Shown: positions 1-11,291 of the stretch, piece by piece
Layout of the letters: each line of letters opens with the position of its first letter
Position numbering within the stretch: the first letter of the stretch is position 1
From: Cichorium intybus
Taxonomy: Eukaryota; Streptophyta; Magnoliopsida; Asterales; Asteraceae
Assembly (NCBI GenBank): GCA_023525715.1
Contig: CM042010.1
Span: 79,795,894 to 79,859,893 of the forward strand
DNA: 64,000 nt
Direction of reading: 5' to 3'
The notes under the pieces: generated by a model
Database searches by the model: none
What the model was told of the DNA's origin: nothing
Seen by the model: only the letters and a program-made list of their open reading frames with translations
Made by a program: the position numbers and the translations under genes

Positions 1-255
1 CATTTATTCCAAAACATAAATCTGTTCAACATAATACTTAAATTAACAGCGGAAACATTTGAAAATACTAATGTAGTTCATTGACATCAATCTCTTGAAT
101 GCGACGCCGTCAAGCCTTGCCCTTCCCTTTGTCATTTGAATTACCTGAAATGTTATAAAATCAACAGGTAAGCTTAAAGCTTAGTGAGTCCACAAGTTAC
201 CATACATGCCCACACATTAAACAACCCGTCCTCGAGAACGACTCGACCCTACCCG

Positions 256-412
256 CCAAACAACAGCTACGGGCATCCATCATACAACAGCTATGGATAC
301 GGGAAGGTTCTACCCATCATACAACAGCTATGGGTTCCTGGTTATGGCCCAGCCCATCATACAACAGCTATGGGACAAGGAAATAGTCCAACTCGCCAAA
401 CAACAGCCTCGA
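256..412. repeat. Short imperfect tandem repeats inside the G1 LTR
   Basis: Five copies of a motif like CATACAACAGCTATGGG recur at irregular spacing of roughly 30-60 bases. A 105-codon open frame across this block (184-501) results from the repeat and is not a gene; the same block recurs in the other LTR. Confidence 0.7.
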
Positions 413-1215
413 GGGGACACGTATCAGTACTGAGCCCAACAACAAATAACCACAGATATAGAGCAAATCATATAACTATAAACAACACACAAGATGCCTA
501 ACATGCAACATCATATAGTAAAGTAAGGATACTCACCTGATTCGAAATTGTGTAGATATTCTCTAATATCCCCACCTAGCCCGTTCACACACCTAAATCC
601 CACATACATACAATATATCAATTACTGACCAAGCTCTTGCAGACCTGCCTAAAGGTTAGACTCAATATTTGCCATCAAACCGTGGTTAAAACTAAGTTCC
701 TAGTCAAACAGTCGCTCGCCGCAGCGTGGCTCCTCGTCTTACGCGCCACGGCTATCATCGAATAAACACGGGGTTTCAGCCGAGTCCGCGTCGCTGACAT
801 AGCCAGTCCGCGTCGCGGCTCGTAACTTTCCAAAATGTTTTTAGCGTTTAACAGTGCATCAATCGGCTAGGGTTTCACTCCAAACCCTTCCTGAGATCAG
901 AAACTACCCTAAGATCTCTTCCTTAGGGACATGCAAGTCTATTCATGTCCTTAGTCTAACCCTAAGGGTTACAAGTCATCTAAGACTACTACTTAATGGA
1001 TAACACCATAAAAACGGGATAAACTGAAATATCAGAAGGTAGATCCTCATACCTTGCTTCTGGAAAACAGAGAAATGCACCCGATCGACTATAGCCTTTC
1101 CACACGTTGTATTTCTTCCTTCAAGCCTCCAAAGCCTTGGAACCAAAGAGTCTCTGCTGAAACCAGACGCCTCTGCTCCAGAAAACTCCCAAAAACACGA
1201 ACCCTAGGGCTGGGT

Positions 1216-1226
1216 CCCTTTATATA
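1216..1226 (-). promoter_or_regulatory. TATA box in the G1 3' LTR
   Basis: The minus strand reads TATATAAAGGG, a canonical plant TATA box. In this LTR it would direct transcription outwards to the left. Confidence 0.6.
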
Positions 1227-1380
1227 GGCGTTTAAATCCGAATTAGGTTTTTCACTTTAGAAACGCACCGCGTCGCGGGATCTTTAGAACCGCGCCGCGC
1301 GTACAAATACTTCGCGATTCTAGATTCTTTCTAAAGCCGCGCCGCGGATTCTTTCGGGCCGCGACTCGGCGGAACGGGTC

Positions 1381-4300
1381 TTACAATTCTCCCCCACTTA
1401 ACTGGATTTCGTCCCCGAAATCCGTGCCGGTAAATAATTCTGGATAATGCCTCCGCATTTCCTCCTCCGGTTCCCAAGTCCATTCGGACCCTTTTCGATG
1501 CTGCCACTGAACCTTAACTAATCCTACTGTTTTATTTCGTAAAGTCTTTATCTTCCTTTCAATGATGGCAATTGGTTGCTCCACATAATTTAGGCGTTCA
1601 TCTAATTGAATATCCTCTAAAGGTACTATTGTGGATTCCTCAGTAACGCACTTTCTGAGCTGCGAAACGTGGAACGTGTCGTGAATCTGACTAAGCTGCT
1701 CGGGCAGCTCCAACCGGTAAGCTACCTTACCTACACAGGCGACAATTCGATATGCTCCAATGTACCTAGGGCCAAACTTTCCTCGCTTCCTAAAACGAAT
1801 AACTCCCTTCCAAGGTGACACCTTAAGAAGAACATAATCCCCAACTTGAAACTCGAGATTGGACCGTCGTCTATCCGTATAACTTTTCTGTCGACTTTGT
1901 GTCGTTAACAATCTCTCCCGAACCTTCTGAATTAACTCAGTTGTCTTGAGCACCACCTCAGTACTACCCAATACCTGCTGGCCAACCTCGCCCCAGCAAA
2001 TAGGTGTCCGACATTTCCTTCAATACAACATTTCAAAGGGAGCCCTGCCAATACTCGCGTGATAACTGTTATTGTAAGAAAACTCAGCTAAAGGGAGATG
2101 GGAATCCCAACTCCCGCCAAAATCGATGACGCATGCCCTAAGCATATCTTCCAGCGTTTGAATCGTCCTTTCACTCTGCCCATCCGTCTGAGGATGATAT
2201 GCTGTGCTGAAATGAAGGCGAGTGCCTAATTCCTCATGAAACTTCTTCCAAAACCTAGACGTAAATCGGACATCCCGGTCGGATATCACCGAGACCGGTA
2301 TACCATGCCGAGAGATAATCTCATCTACGTAGACCTTAGCCAATTCCTTTGCAGAGTAAGTCTCTTGGATGGGGAGGAAATGAGCACTTTTAGTCAACCT
2401 ATCCACGATAACCCAAATAGTGTCCATATGTCGAGGGGTTCTTGGCAACTTCGTGATGAAATCCATTGTGATATACTCCCATTTCCATTCTGGGATCTCA
2501 AGAGGCTGCAATCTACCATGAGGCCGTTGGTGCTCGGCCTTGACCCTACGACAGGTCATGCATCTTTCGACAAACTCAGCTACTTCCCTCTTCATGCCTG
2601 GCCACCAATAATATTCGCGCAGATCCCTATACATTTTAGTTGCTCCAGGGTGGATAGAGAACCTGGATTTATGTGCCTCCTCCAATAGGGTTTGACGAGC
2701 CCCGCCCAGCTTCGGTACCCAAATTCTCTCATGGCGAGTTAACAAATCTCTACTATCTTTGACCATGGCTGCCAACTGACCCACAATTCTTTCACCTTTT
2801 TGATTTTCGCTCTTGCTTGCCTCCACCTGGGCTTTCCTAATCAGCTCAAGCAGCGGTGTCACAATTGTCATCCTTAGACAAACGCCCCGAAAGGGTGCAC
2901 CCGAAGCCTTACGACTTAACGCATCCGCTACCACATTGGCCTTTCCAGGGTGGTAGTGTATCTCACAATCATAGTCTTTCAATACATCCAACCATCTTCT
3001 CTGTCTCATATTGAGGTTTGCCTTATCCATCAGGTAATTCAAACTCTTGTGATCCGTGAAAATAGCGCACTCCACTCCATACAAATAGTGTCTCCAAATC
3101 TTGAGGGCGAAGACCACCGCTCCCAATTCCAAATCATGAGTAGGGTAGTTAGCTTCATGGGGCTTCAACTGTCGCGAGGCGTAAGCAATCACCCTGCCTC
3201 GTTGCATCAAGACTTCCCCCAATCCCGAGATTGATGCATCGCAAGAAACTACCATATCCTCCATGCCCTCAGGCAAAGTCAAAACCGGAGCTTCACACAA
3301 TTTCCGTCGCAAAGTCTCAAAAGCCTGCTGCTGCTCCTCACCCCACCGAAAAGCTGCATTTTTCTTAGTTAGCTGGGTCATAGGTACTGCAACCTTTGAG
3401 AAGTCTTGAATGAAACGACGATAATAACCAGCCAGACCCAAGAAACTTCTAATCTCCGAGGGGGTCTTCGGGACCTCCCACCGCATCACGGCCTCTACCT
3501 TAGCCGGGTCTACCATGATTCCTTGCTCGTTAATGATGTGACCCAAAAACTGAACCTCCCTTAGCCAAAAGTCACATTTGGATAGCTTTGCATAAAGTTT
3601 CTCCTTCCTTAAGGTTTCTAATACTTCCTTTAAGTGTTGTTCGTGTTGCTCCCTGCTCCGAGAGTAGACTAAGATGTCGTCAATGAAAACTATGACCGAC
3701 CGATCCAACATCGGTCGACACACCCGATTCATTAAATCCATAAAAGCTGCAGGGGCATTGGTCAGTCCAAACGGCATCACTACAAACTCGAAGTGGCCGT
3801 ACCTCGTCCTAAAAGCCGTTTTCGGGATGTCTTCCTCCCGTACTCGCATTTGATGGTATCCTGACCGCAAATCAATTTTTGAGAACCACGAGGCGCCCTG
3901 CAGTTGATCGAATAAGTCGTCGATGCGAGGTAATAGATATCGATTCTTCACCGTAAGCTTGTTCAACTCATGATAATCTATGCACATCTTATTGGAACCA
4001 TCCTTCTTCTTAACAAACAAAATAGGCGCTCCCCACGGTGAGCAACTGGGTCGAATAAATCCCTTATCTAGTAACTCCCGAAGTTGAATAGACAACTCCA
4101 GCATCTCTGGAGGCGCAAGACGATACGGTGCTTTAGCTATTGGAGCTGCACCAGGAGTTAAGTCGATCTTAAATTCCACCTGTCTCTCTGGCGGCACGCC
4201 AGGCAGATCCTCGGGAAAAACATCAGGAAAATCCCGAACCACTGGTATATCACTTGCTTTCTGCTGTGGCTTCCTTTCTCGTGCGTCTACAACATAAGCC

Positions 4301-4736
4301 ACAAATCCCGAACCTCCATGCTGAAAATGTCTGCGTGCCCTAGCAGCTGAACAGAAAACTGAACCTCGATTCTTTCTCTCGCCCTGCACAACCAGCTCTC
4401 ACCCACTTGGGGTTTGAATCCACACTCGCTTGTTCTTACAATCGATCAATGATTCATGCTGACCCATCCAATCCATACCGATGATGACTCGAGAGTCACT
4501 CGACGGTATAGGGATGAGATCGATCGGAAACTTTATTCCTTGAATCACTACTTCACATCCCCGATAAACACTAGTCGCTTACACGGTTTTATCATCCGCA
4601 ATTTCCACTTCTAACGGCCGATGAAGAGTTCCTAAAGCAATACCTAAACTCTTTCCCAATGCGGCAGACACAAAAGAATGACTAGCACCCGAATCAAATA
4701 GTGCAAAGGTAGGCGTAGAGTTGACTAAGAATGTTC
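1381..4736 (-). pseudogene. pol: G1 pol: protease, reverse transcriptase, RNase H, integrase, chromodomain-like tail; three stop codons
   Basis: One continuous reading frame interrupted by stops at 4579-4581 (TAA), 4399-4401 (TGA) and 2020-2022 (TGA). Protease: the DSGA-type active site follows 4736. Reverse transcriptase: the LFVKKKDGS region near 4020 and the catalytic FIDDILVYS near 3680. RNase H: the DASISG and TDHKSLNYL region at about 3240-3030. Integrase: H-H-C-C zinc-binding region (HPGATKMYRDL to CMTCRRVK, about 2600) and core with ISDRDVRF and YHPQTDGQSER (about 2270-2170). The tail WQHRKGSEWTWEPEEEM (near 1500-1460) resembles a chromodomain, which in chromoviruses targets integration to heterochromatin. 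The final stop codon uses bases of the LTR (TGTAAG). At least two of the stops could come from a single C-to-T change, as expected for methylated silenced DNA. All catalytic motifs remain recognisable. Confidence 0.9.
1386..1399 (-). other. Polypurine tract of G1
   Basis: The minus strand reads AAGTGGGGGAGAAT directly upstream of the 3' LTR. This is the typical site from which plus-strand DNA synthesis is primed in gypsy elements. Confidence 0.85.
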
Positions 4737-4804
4737 CTAATCAAAGCATAATAGACATATTAATTACACACACCACAAACACGAGGCAAGTAAAGAAAGA
4801 GTAC
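4737..4804 (-). other. Candidate 68-base GT-AG intron between gag and protease of G1
   Basis: On the minus strand the gag frame reads VTG, then GTACTC begins an AT-rich stretch that ends in TTTGATTAG; directly after it the frame resumes as TFLVNSTP, leading to the protease active site. Removing exactly 68 bases from GT to AG joins gag and pol in phase. Without removal gag stops at 4764-4766, 13 codons into the stretch. Both protease copies of element G2 also have an AG at the same codon phase (18604-18605 and 19291-19292). Splicing is inferred; an in-frame insertion is the alternative. Confidence 0.6.
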
Positions 4805-5945
4805 CCGTGACGACGTCGGGGGCATCCTGTGCCTCCTCAACGGTCATGACGAATGCTCGACCCTTGGTCTTAGGGGCTTCCCCTTTCCCCTGCCTACCAT
4901 CGGTAATCCGGAGTGTAGTGGGTGCCGGATTCTGAAGCACTCCCTGAGTCAGACGGGGACATTGGGCCTTGAAGTGGCCTACCTGATTACAATTTAAACA
5001 AATCTTGACCTCTTGCCGACAATCTTTAGCATAGTGGCCCTCCTTTCCACACTTATGACATATTAACACCCAGCAACGCCCCTCATGATTCCTTCCACAT
5101 TTACCACACTTACCCTGGCTCCTTTTCCCTTTCTTTCCCTGATCTGCCCCTCGAAATTTCTTCGACACCTGCTGAGTCTGAGTAGGCGCTGGACGCTTCT
5201 GCTTTTGTTGGGTTTCCAGTTTCAACTCTCGGGCCCGAGCGGCCGCTATCATATCAGTAAGAGTTTGGTGCCTAGCAGCAGACACAAATTCCCGAATGTC
5301 TGTACGAAGCATCGCCAAGTATCGTGTCATCCTCATGCACTCGGTTGCCGCAAACTCTGGACAGAAGAGTGCTCGCTCATTAAAATTTTTGGTGATCTCC
5401 GTCACCGTCTCAGTAGTCTGGGTCAGATTTAGGTATTCTTGCGCCAAGCGTTCCATTTCCACCTGTGGAACATACTCCAGTTTGAACTGTTCCTTAAACT
5501 GCGGCCATGTAATGACATCCAACTGAGCAAGAGTGAGATCTTTCGTTCGTATCTCCCACCAATCCTTCGCACCCTCTCTTAAAAGATTCGCCGCAAACGT
5601 TACCTTGGAGTTCTCAGGACAGGAACATGTGCGGAAAGCACCCTCCACCGTGAAAATCCACTGCATGCTAACAATCAGATCCCTGCCCCCATCGAACATC
5701 GGAGGCGAACAAGCCAAAAAGTCCTTATAACTTGCATCCCTAGCACGTGATGTGCCCTGAGTAGCCAGTCGTTCCTCGAGCATTGCCCATAGCTCAGCCT
5801 TAATCGTACCAAAGAATTGAGGTATCGTAGCCAACACTTCTCGCGAAACCTCCTCCGCTATCAGGTTACGGAGATTTTCATCAGTCGGTCCTCCCCCACT
5901 CGAGGCACCCGCATCTGGTCCACCGTTACTTCGAGTGACTGCCAT
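4764..5945 (-). CDS. gag: G1 gag polyprotein with zinc knuckles
   Basis: Capsid/nucleocapsid protein that would pack element RNA into cytoplasmic particles. The start chosen is the ATG at 5943-5945 (MAVTRSNGGPDAG); an open frame continues upstream to 6047 without family-like sequence. The capsid region contains the retrotransposon gag core (FEGAFRTC-like and DWWEIRTKDL near 5540, QFKLEYVP near 5480). Two clear CCHC zinc knuckles follow: CHKCGKEGHYAKDC and CLNCNQVGHFKAQC (about 5080-4955), preceded by a third cysteine-rich stretch CGKCGRNHEGRC. The frame is intact. It terminates inside the candidate intron, so the unspliced RNA would make gag only and a spliced RNA could make a gag-pol fusion. 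Confidence 0.85.
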   Translation of the reverse strand: MAVTRSNGGPDAGASSGGGPTDENLRNLIAEEVSREVLATIPQFFGTIKAELWAMLEERLATQGTSRARDASYKDFLACSPPMFDGGRDLIVSMQWIFTVEGAFRTCSCPENSKVTFAANLLREGAKDWWEIRTKDLTLAQLDVITWPQFKEQFKLEYVPQVEMERLAQEYLNLTQTTETVTEITKNFNERALFCPEFAATECMRMTRYLAMLRTDIREFVSAARHQTLTDMIAAARARELKLETQQKQKRPAPTQTQQVSKKFRGADQGKKGKRSQGKCGKCGRNHEGRCWVLICHKCGKEGHYAKDCRQEVKICLNCNQVGHFKAQCPRLTQGVLQNPAPTTLRITDGRQGKGEAPKTKGRAFVMTVEEAQDAPDVVTGTLSLLASCLWCV

Positions 5946-6715
5946 TCTGAAATGCGCAACAGTTCTAATATCAATACTCGGGTCACTCCTATCTACCCAA
6001 CTACTTGACTTTCTAGGATTTCGGTTAACTACTCTTGACTCAAGCATGAATCCTGTGCTTTCGGTAATACTGGCATGGTACTACCTTCCACACCTATTCG
6101 CCCTTGTTCCATGTTCGTCAATCATCCTCCTAAAATGTCACACACATACTAAACCATTTTCTATGACTCCTGCGGTCAGGCACCGTGGTGCCTAATCTTT
6201 TGATCTAACTCTCCATCTCACACGTGCCTAAGAGAACTACTGCTAATGTCGTCGAGTCGCCTCACGGGCGCACAGCCGTATACAATCGGGAATAAGATAG
6301 ACGTTTGAATAACTGATCCTACCCTAGAGTCACAACCAAACAAGGAACAGCCAGTAAGGCCAGACCAAAAATTCTCAGGCTATCTTACCCTAATTGCATA
6401 TAACCCACCAGCATTCACTAACCAACCTAACGACAGTAGCATAAAATTCCAAACCAGCACATATGGCACAAAACAGTCTACAGAGTATATTATCCAAGCA
6501 ACTTTACATTCTAGCACAATAAATTTTATCACATAACACAAACTTGGCATGGGTAATTGGGAATCACAAAACTTACTTGAGCTCGGCTGACGGTTCGCAT
6601 CGCATCTTCTTTTACTTTAATTTAACCTTCCAAAAACATTTTCTTAACAAAATCGTTCAGTCCTAAGTTTGAGTTTGGATTCCCAATACAGTTCATCCAA
6701 ATCCCTCAAACCAAG
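5946..6715 (-). other. 5' leader of G1
   Basis: Non-coding stretch of about 770 bases between the primer-binding site and gag. Only short shadow frames are present. This is the usual place for packaging signals, but none can be identified by eye. Confidence 0.6.
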
Positions 6716-6727
6716 GCTCTGATACCA
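6716..6727 (-). other. Primer-binding site of G1 (initiator Met tRNA)
   Basis: The minus strand reads TGGTATCAGAGC, complementary to the 3' end of plant initiator methionine tRNA, three bases from the 5' LTR. Confidence 0.9.
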
Positions 6728-6730
6728 ATT

Positions 6731-6821
6731 TGTAACGCCCCAAGTTCAAAAAATTTTAAAATCATTTATTACCAAGGTTCCAATAAAACATTTATTCCAA
6801 AACATAAATCTGTTCCACATA
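6731..6821 (-). repeat. G1 5' LTR, part interrupted by the nested element (inner end)
   Basis: The LTR end reads TGTAACGCCCC on the plus strand and continues to CTGTTCCACATA, where the nested element begins. The uninterrupted sequence is seen at 20-40. Confidence 0.9.
6817..6821. repeat. Target-site duplication ACATA, left copy
   Basis: It immediately precedes the LTR start TGTCACAC and is repeated at 16159-16163. The empty target CTGTTCAACATAATAC is seen at 26-41. Confidence 0.9.
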
Positions 6822-9787
6822 TGTCACACCCCCAAACCACGATGGCGGAAACGTCTGAGGGTGGATGACTTCATGAACAGTATCACAACAACGTTTGTAC
6901 AATAGTGATCAAAGCAAACACATCCATCATATACATAATTGTAAATGTTACAATAGTTCAAAAGATTGTATGTTTTGAATACAATTACAATATGATATCA
7001 AAATACATAGTATGACGCCATAGCGACCCATCGTCAAAGGTTGTAGTTACCTTATCAATTTCTTGAGAATACAAGTAGTTTGAAAGAGTGTCAACATTAC
7101 GTTGGTGAGTTCATAAGATTTTTGTATGAGAAAATCCATAATCCTTTTTCCTTGTAGAAAGATAGTGTTTGAAACCAGAAAATCCAATATTTTCTTATAA
7201 ATGAGTAGTAGTCTTAAAACCCAAAGACCGAAAATGTATAGGTATTTGTATACTTGAAAATAGTATTACGTAGTTTTATTCTTGTATAAAACCGTGTAAA
7301 TAGGTGTTTACTAGTAGTCGAATCGTAGATTTAATTCCACAAAAGTCGTATGTATAAGTAAACCGTACTTATATTTATATCTTTGATAAAACATAGTTTT
7401 AATTCCCATAGAATCAGTGTGTATAAGTAAAACCATACTTATATTTGTAACTTGTTAAAATGTAGTTTTAATACCATAAAACTTGTATAAGGAATCTCTT
7501 TCCTTGTAAAATGTAGTATTGTACTCCAAGAAAATCCAATATTTTCTTATGAATGTATCCAAGTCTTAAAAATCCAAAGACTATAATGTATAGCGTAGCT
7601 TGTAGTATAAAACCTTTGAAAATGTATATTTCCACGTAAACAATTTATAAAGTTGATTTCCCATGCGAGACGTCCTATAACCATACTGTGACCATGTAGG
7701 CCTGCTTCGACGTTCTTCAGGCGTCAGACTGTTATGACATTTGTCACCTCAGACCCGTCGGTCTAGCTGTAGCTAGCAGCTCAGGTGCGGGATTGTCAAT
7801 CCCGTATAGATCTATACACAAATATCACGCTCTCTTACCGAGACTCTGGTTATAAATTTCAGGACTTATAGTATGCACTTAAATAAGTACTGTGAAGACC
7901 CGTCTCACAAAAATGTATGTATCAATCAACTTGTTAAAGTTTGTATATGAAAAACCTTTGTATTTGTCCATCATCATTTTTCCCATGATAATATAGTAAT
8001 GTATAATAATTATATATTTTATATAATTATTTGTCTTTTTTAAAACGTCATAGTAACATTTGTATCAACAAACTATTCCTATAATAGTTTATTTTTAGTA
8101 TTCCGTTGTGAAAAGCATATATTTACCAATATATGTGAAATAACTTATTTAGATGGTTATAAAGAACTTCTTTTAAGATATATTTTTCACGATAGTGGTG
8201 TAATAAATTGGTTATACCCTTTATTAATTCCAATATAATACTTCATGACTATCAAATAAAGAACGGCCAGGTAGAAGATCAAATGGGGAGGCAGGACCCT
8301 TTCAGCGTATAAGCCTTTCGGAAATCCAACAACCTAGCCCAAATGATCGGCCTAGACACCGCCCTCGTAAGTAGATCATTCGATTTTATTTTTGGAATTA
8401 TAATTGAATTTCTTAATGATGTTTACAAAGTTCGCATTTCGTTACTATTGTTATAAATGAGTATAAATAACTATTTTTATAGTATAACTTGTATTCTCCC
8501 CCTTAAAAACTTGAATAAAGATAAAAAGAAGGGGTATGAACTCACCTCAATGTCGACTAGAATCTTATCGTCAATTGTTGTTAGATCGCCCGACTCTTTG
8601 TGCTTCTAACTCGAACTCACTATATTTATAACTAAAATAGCTACTTCTAACGCTCATTCTTTGTATATTTCTATATATATCGAAGGATCTTCTAACAATA
8701 CTATCTAGTGATATAGAGATCGAGATTTGAGGTGTGAGGAAATGAGAGGATTGAAGCCTCTATTTATAGTAAATTTATTTTCGTATAGCGGCCCTCAAGA
8801 TATAAATATTTGACGATTATAGTTTTTAGAAATTGTTAATGACAAAACATACCCTTAAAATACTCTTTAAATAGATTTAATAGTTTTTATATAAAATGAA
8901 TGATTTTTGTTTATAAAAATATGATCTACAAAAATCGTAGTTTAATAATATCAACTTTTTAACTAAAAGTCTTTAACGAGTTAACGAAAGGGTATTAATT
9001 GTAAGTTTAATAAAAATATACGGTTTAAATGTAAATACAATTTCATCTTAAAGAAAAAGAAAATATTAAATATAAAACGAATACCAATAATATTTAATTT
9101 TGACGTCAGATTGTTCGTATCGACGATACGGTTTTGACGGTAAATCTTTCGTTTTATAAAACGGCATAATATTATTGATAAACTTAAAAATACGTATTGA
9201 ATACGTAGTATTCGAAATGAAAATACGAATTCTTTGAGGGTAAAATGTGTAAAATTGATTAAATAATGAAGTGGGACCCGCTTTATATTATAATAATAAT
9301 TTAAATCATGAATTTTAAATCTTGCATTTGGTCTCCACCGGTAGGTGGAGAAGTTGAAAAAAAATGTCTTTAATAAATTTTTTCTTTATAAATATATTAT
9401 AATAATTAAACGTCGCTTTCAAGTTAAATTATATGTTTTTCTATCATAACTTTTTATATATAATGTTTGGTAAAAATATAAATATATATTCGGAACCGTC
9501 ATATTTTTATATACGTTTTGATATAAAATTTGTAATATTCTGACGAGTTTTGAATTTTACGGTTCACTATTCACACCGGTTACTATTCATGCCATAATTT
9601 TTTTTTATATTAAAACATCTAGCTCTGCATGGTTTGTTCGTATAATTGACTTAAATTAGCATACGTAATATTATAATATCAAATAATACAACGTAGAGAT
9701 TATGAAATTTACATTTCACATATTGACTTAACGTACGTTTTGGTTGACTTGAGTTGACTTTCGTTGACTAATTTGACAGTTGTCACA
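6822..9787 (-). repeat. 3' LTR of the RWP-RK element
   Basis: AT-rich LTR, nearly identical to 13194-16158. It contains a TATA-type box (8758-8768, minus TATAAATAGAG), a perfect 8-base hairpin TCTCCACC/GGTGGAGA with a 4-base loop (9332-9351), and a TTGACT cluster at 9723-9769. No coding frame is supported. Confidence 0.9.
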
Positions 9788-9841
9788 TTATCTACCCGTT
9801 AGAAGGAATTTCGTCCCGAAATTTAGCACTTTGATTAGATC

Positions 9842-9938
9842 CTCAAGGGTTTGGGAAGAGTTGTGAGTATTTCTGTTTCATTTGGTCCTCATGTTCCTAG
9901 ATAAATTCAAGTCTACGCTTGGTACCTCTCAGTTTTGC
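9842..9938 (-). pseudogene. Remnant of a gypsy pol C-terminus next to the 3' LTR
   Basis: Read on the minus strand, the segment gives KLRGTKRRLEFI, a stop, then EHEDQMKQKYSQLFPNP and a terminal stop. This resembles the end of gypsy polyproteins (a W-E-x-E-D...Y-x-x-LF motif), with the tryptophan codon changed to TAG. After it comes TTTCGGGACGAAATTCC, the same kind of sequence found at the end of G1 pol (about 1406-1424). It shows that the element descends from an autonomous gypsy element whose coding part was lost. Confidence 0.7.
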
Positions 9939-9944
9939 ATCACT

Positions 9945-11291
<1,347 letters not shown>

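Larger units (their letters stand above)
1..1385 (-). repeat. 3' LTR of gypsy element G1 (partial)
   Basis: It matches 16159-17503 almost base for base and ends at TTACA next to the polypurine tract. The first bases correspond to position 6789 of the other LTR, so about 58 bases are missing beyond the window. A 13-base stretch near 930 is absent from the other copy, so the two have diverged. The part nearest the internal region (1260-1370) is dense in CG-rich motifs of the CGCGNCGCGG type. Confidence 0.9.

Noticed and set aside
184..501. 105-codon frame in the G1 LTR, present in both LTRs
   Set aside because: It spans the CAACAGCTATGG-type repeats, lies opposite the element's transcription, and its translation is low-complexity.
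2236..3234. Plus-strand frames of 94-150 codons opposite G1 pol
   Set aside because: They are antisense shadows of the conserved reverse transcriptase and integrase frame and match no family.
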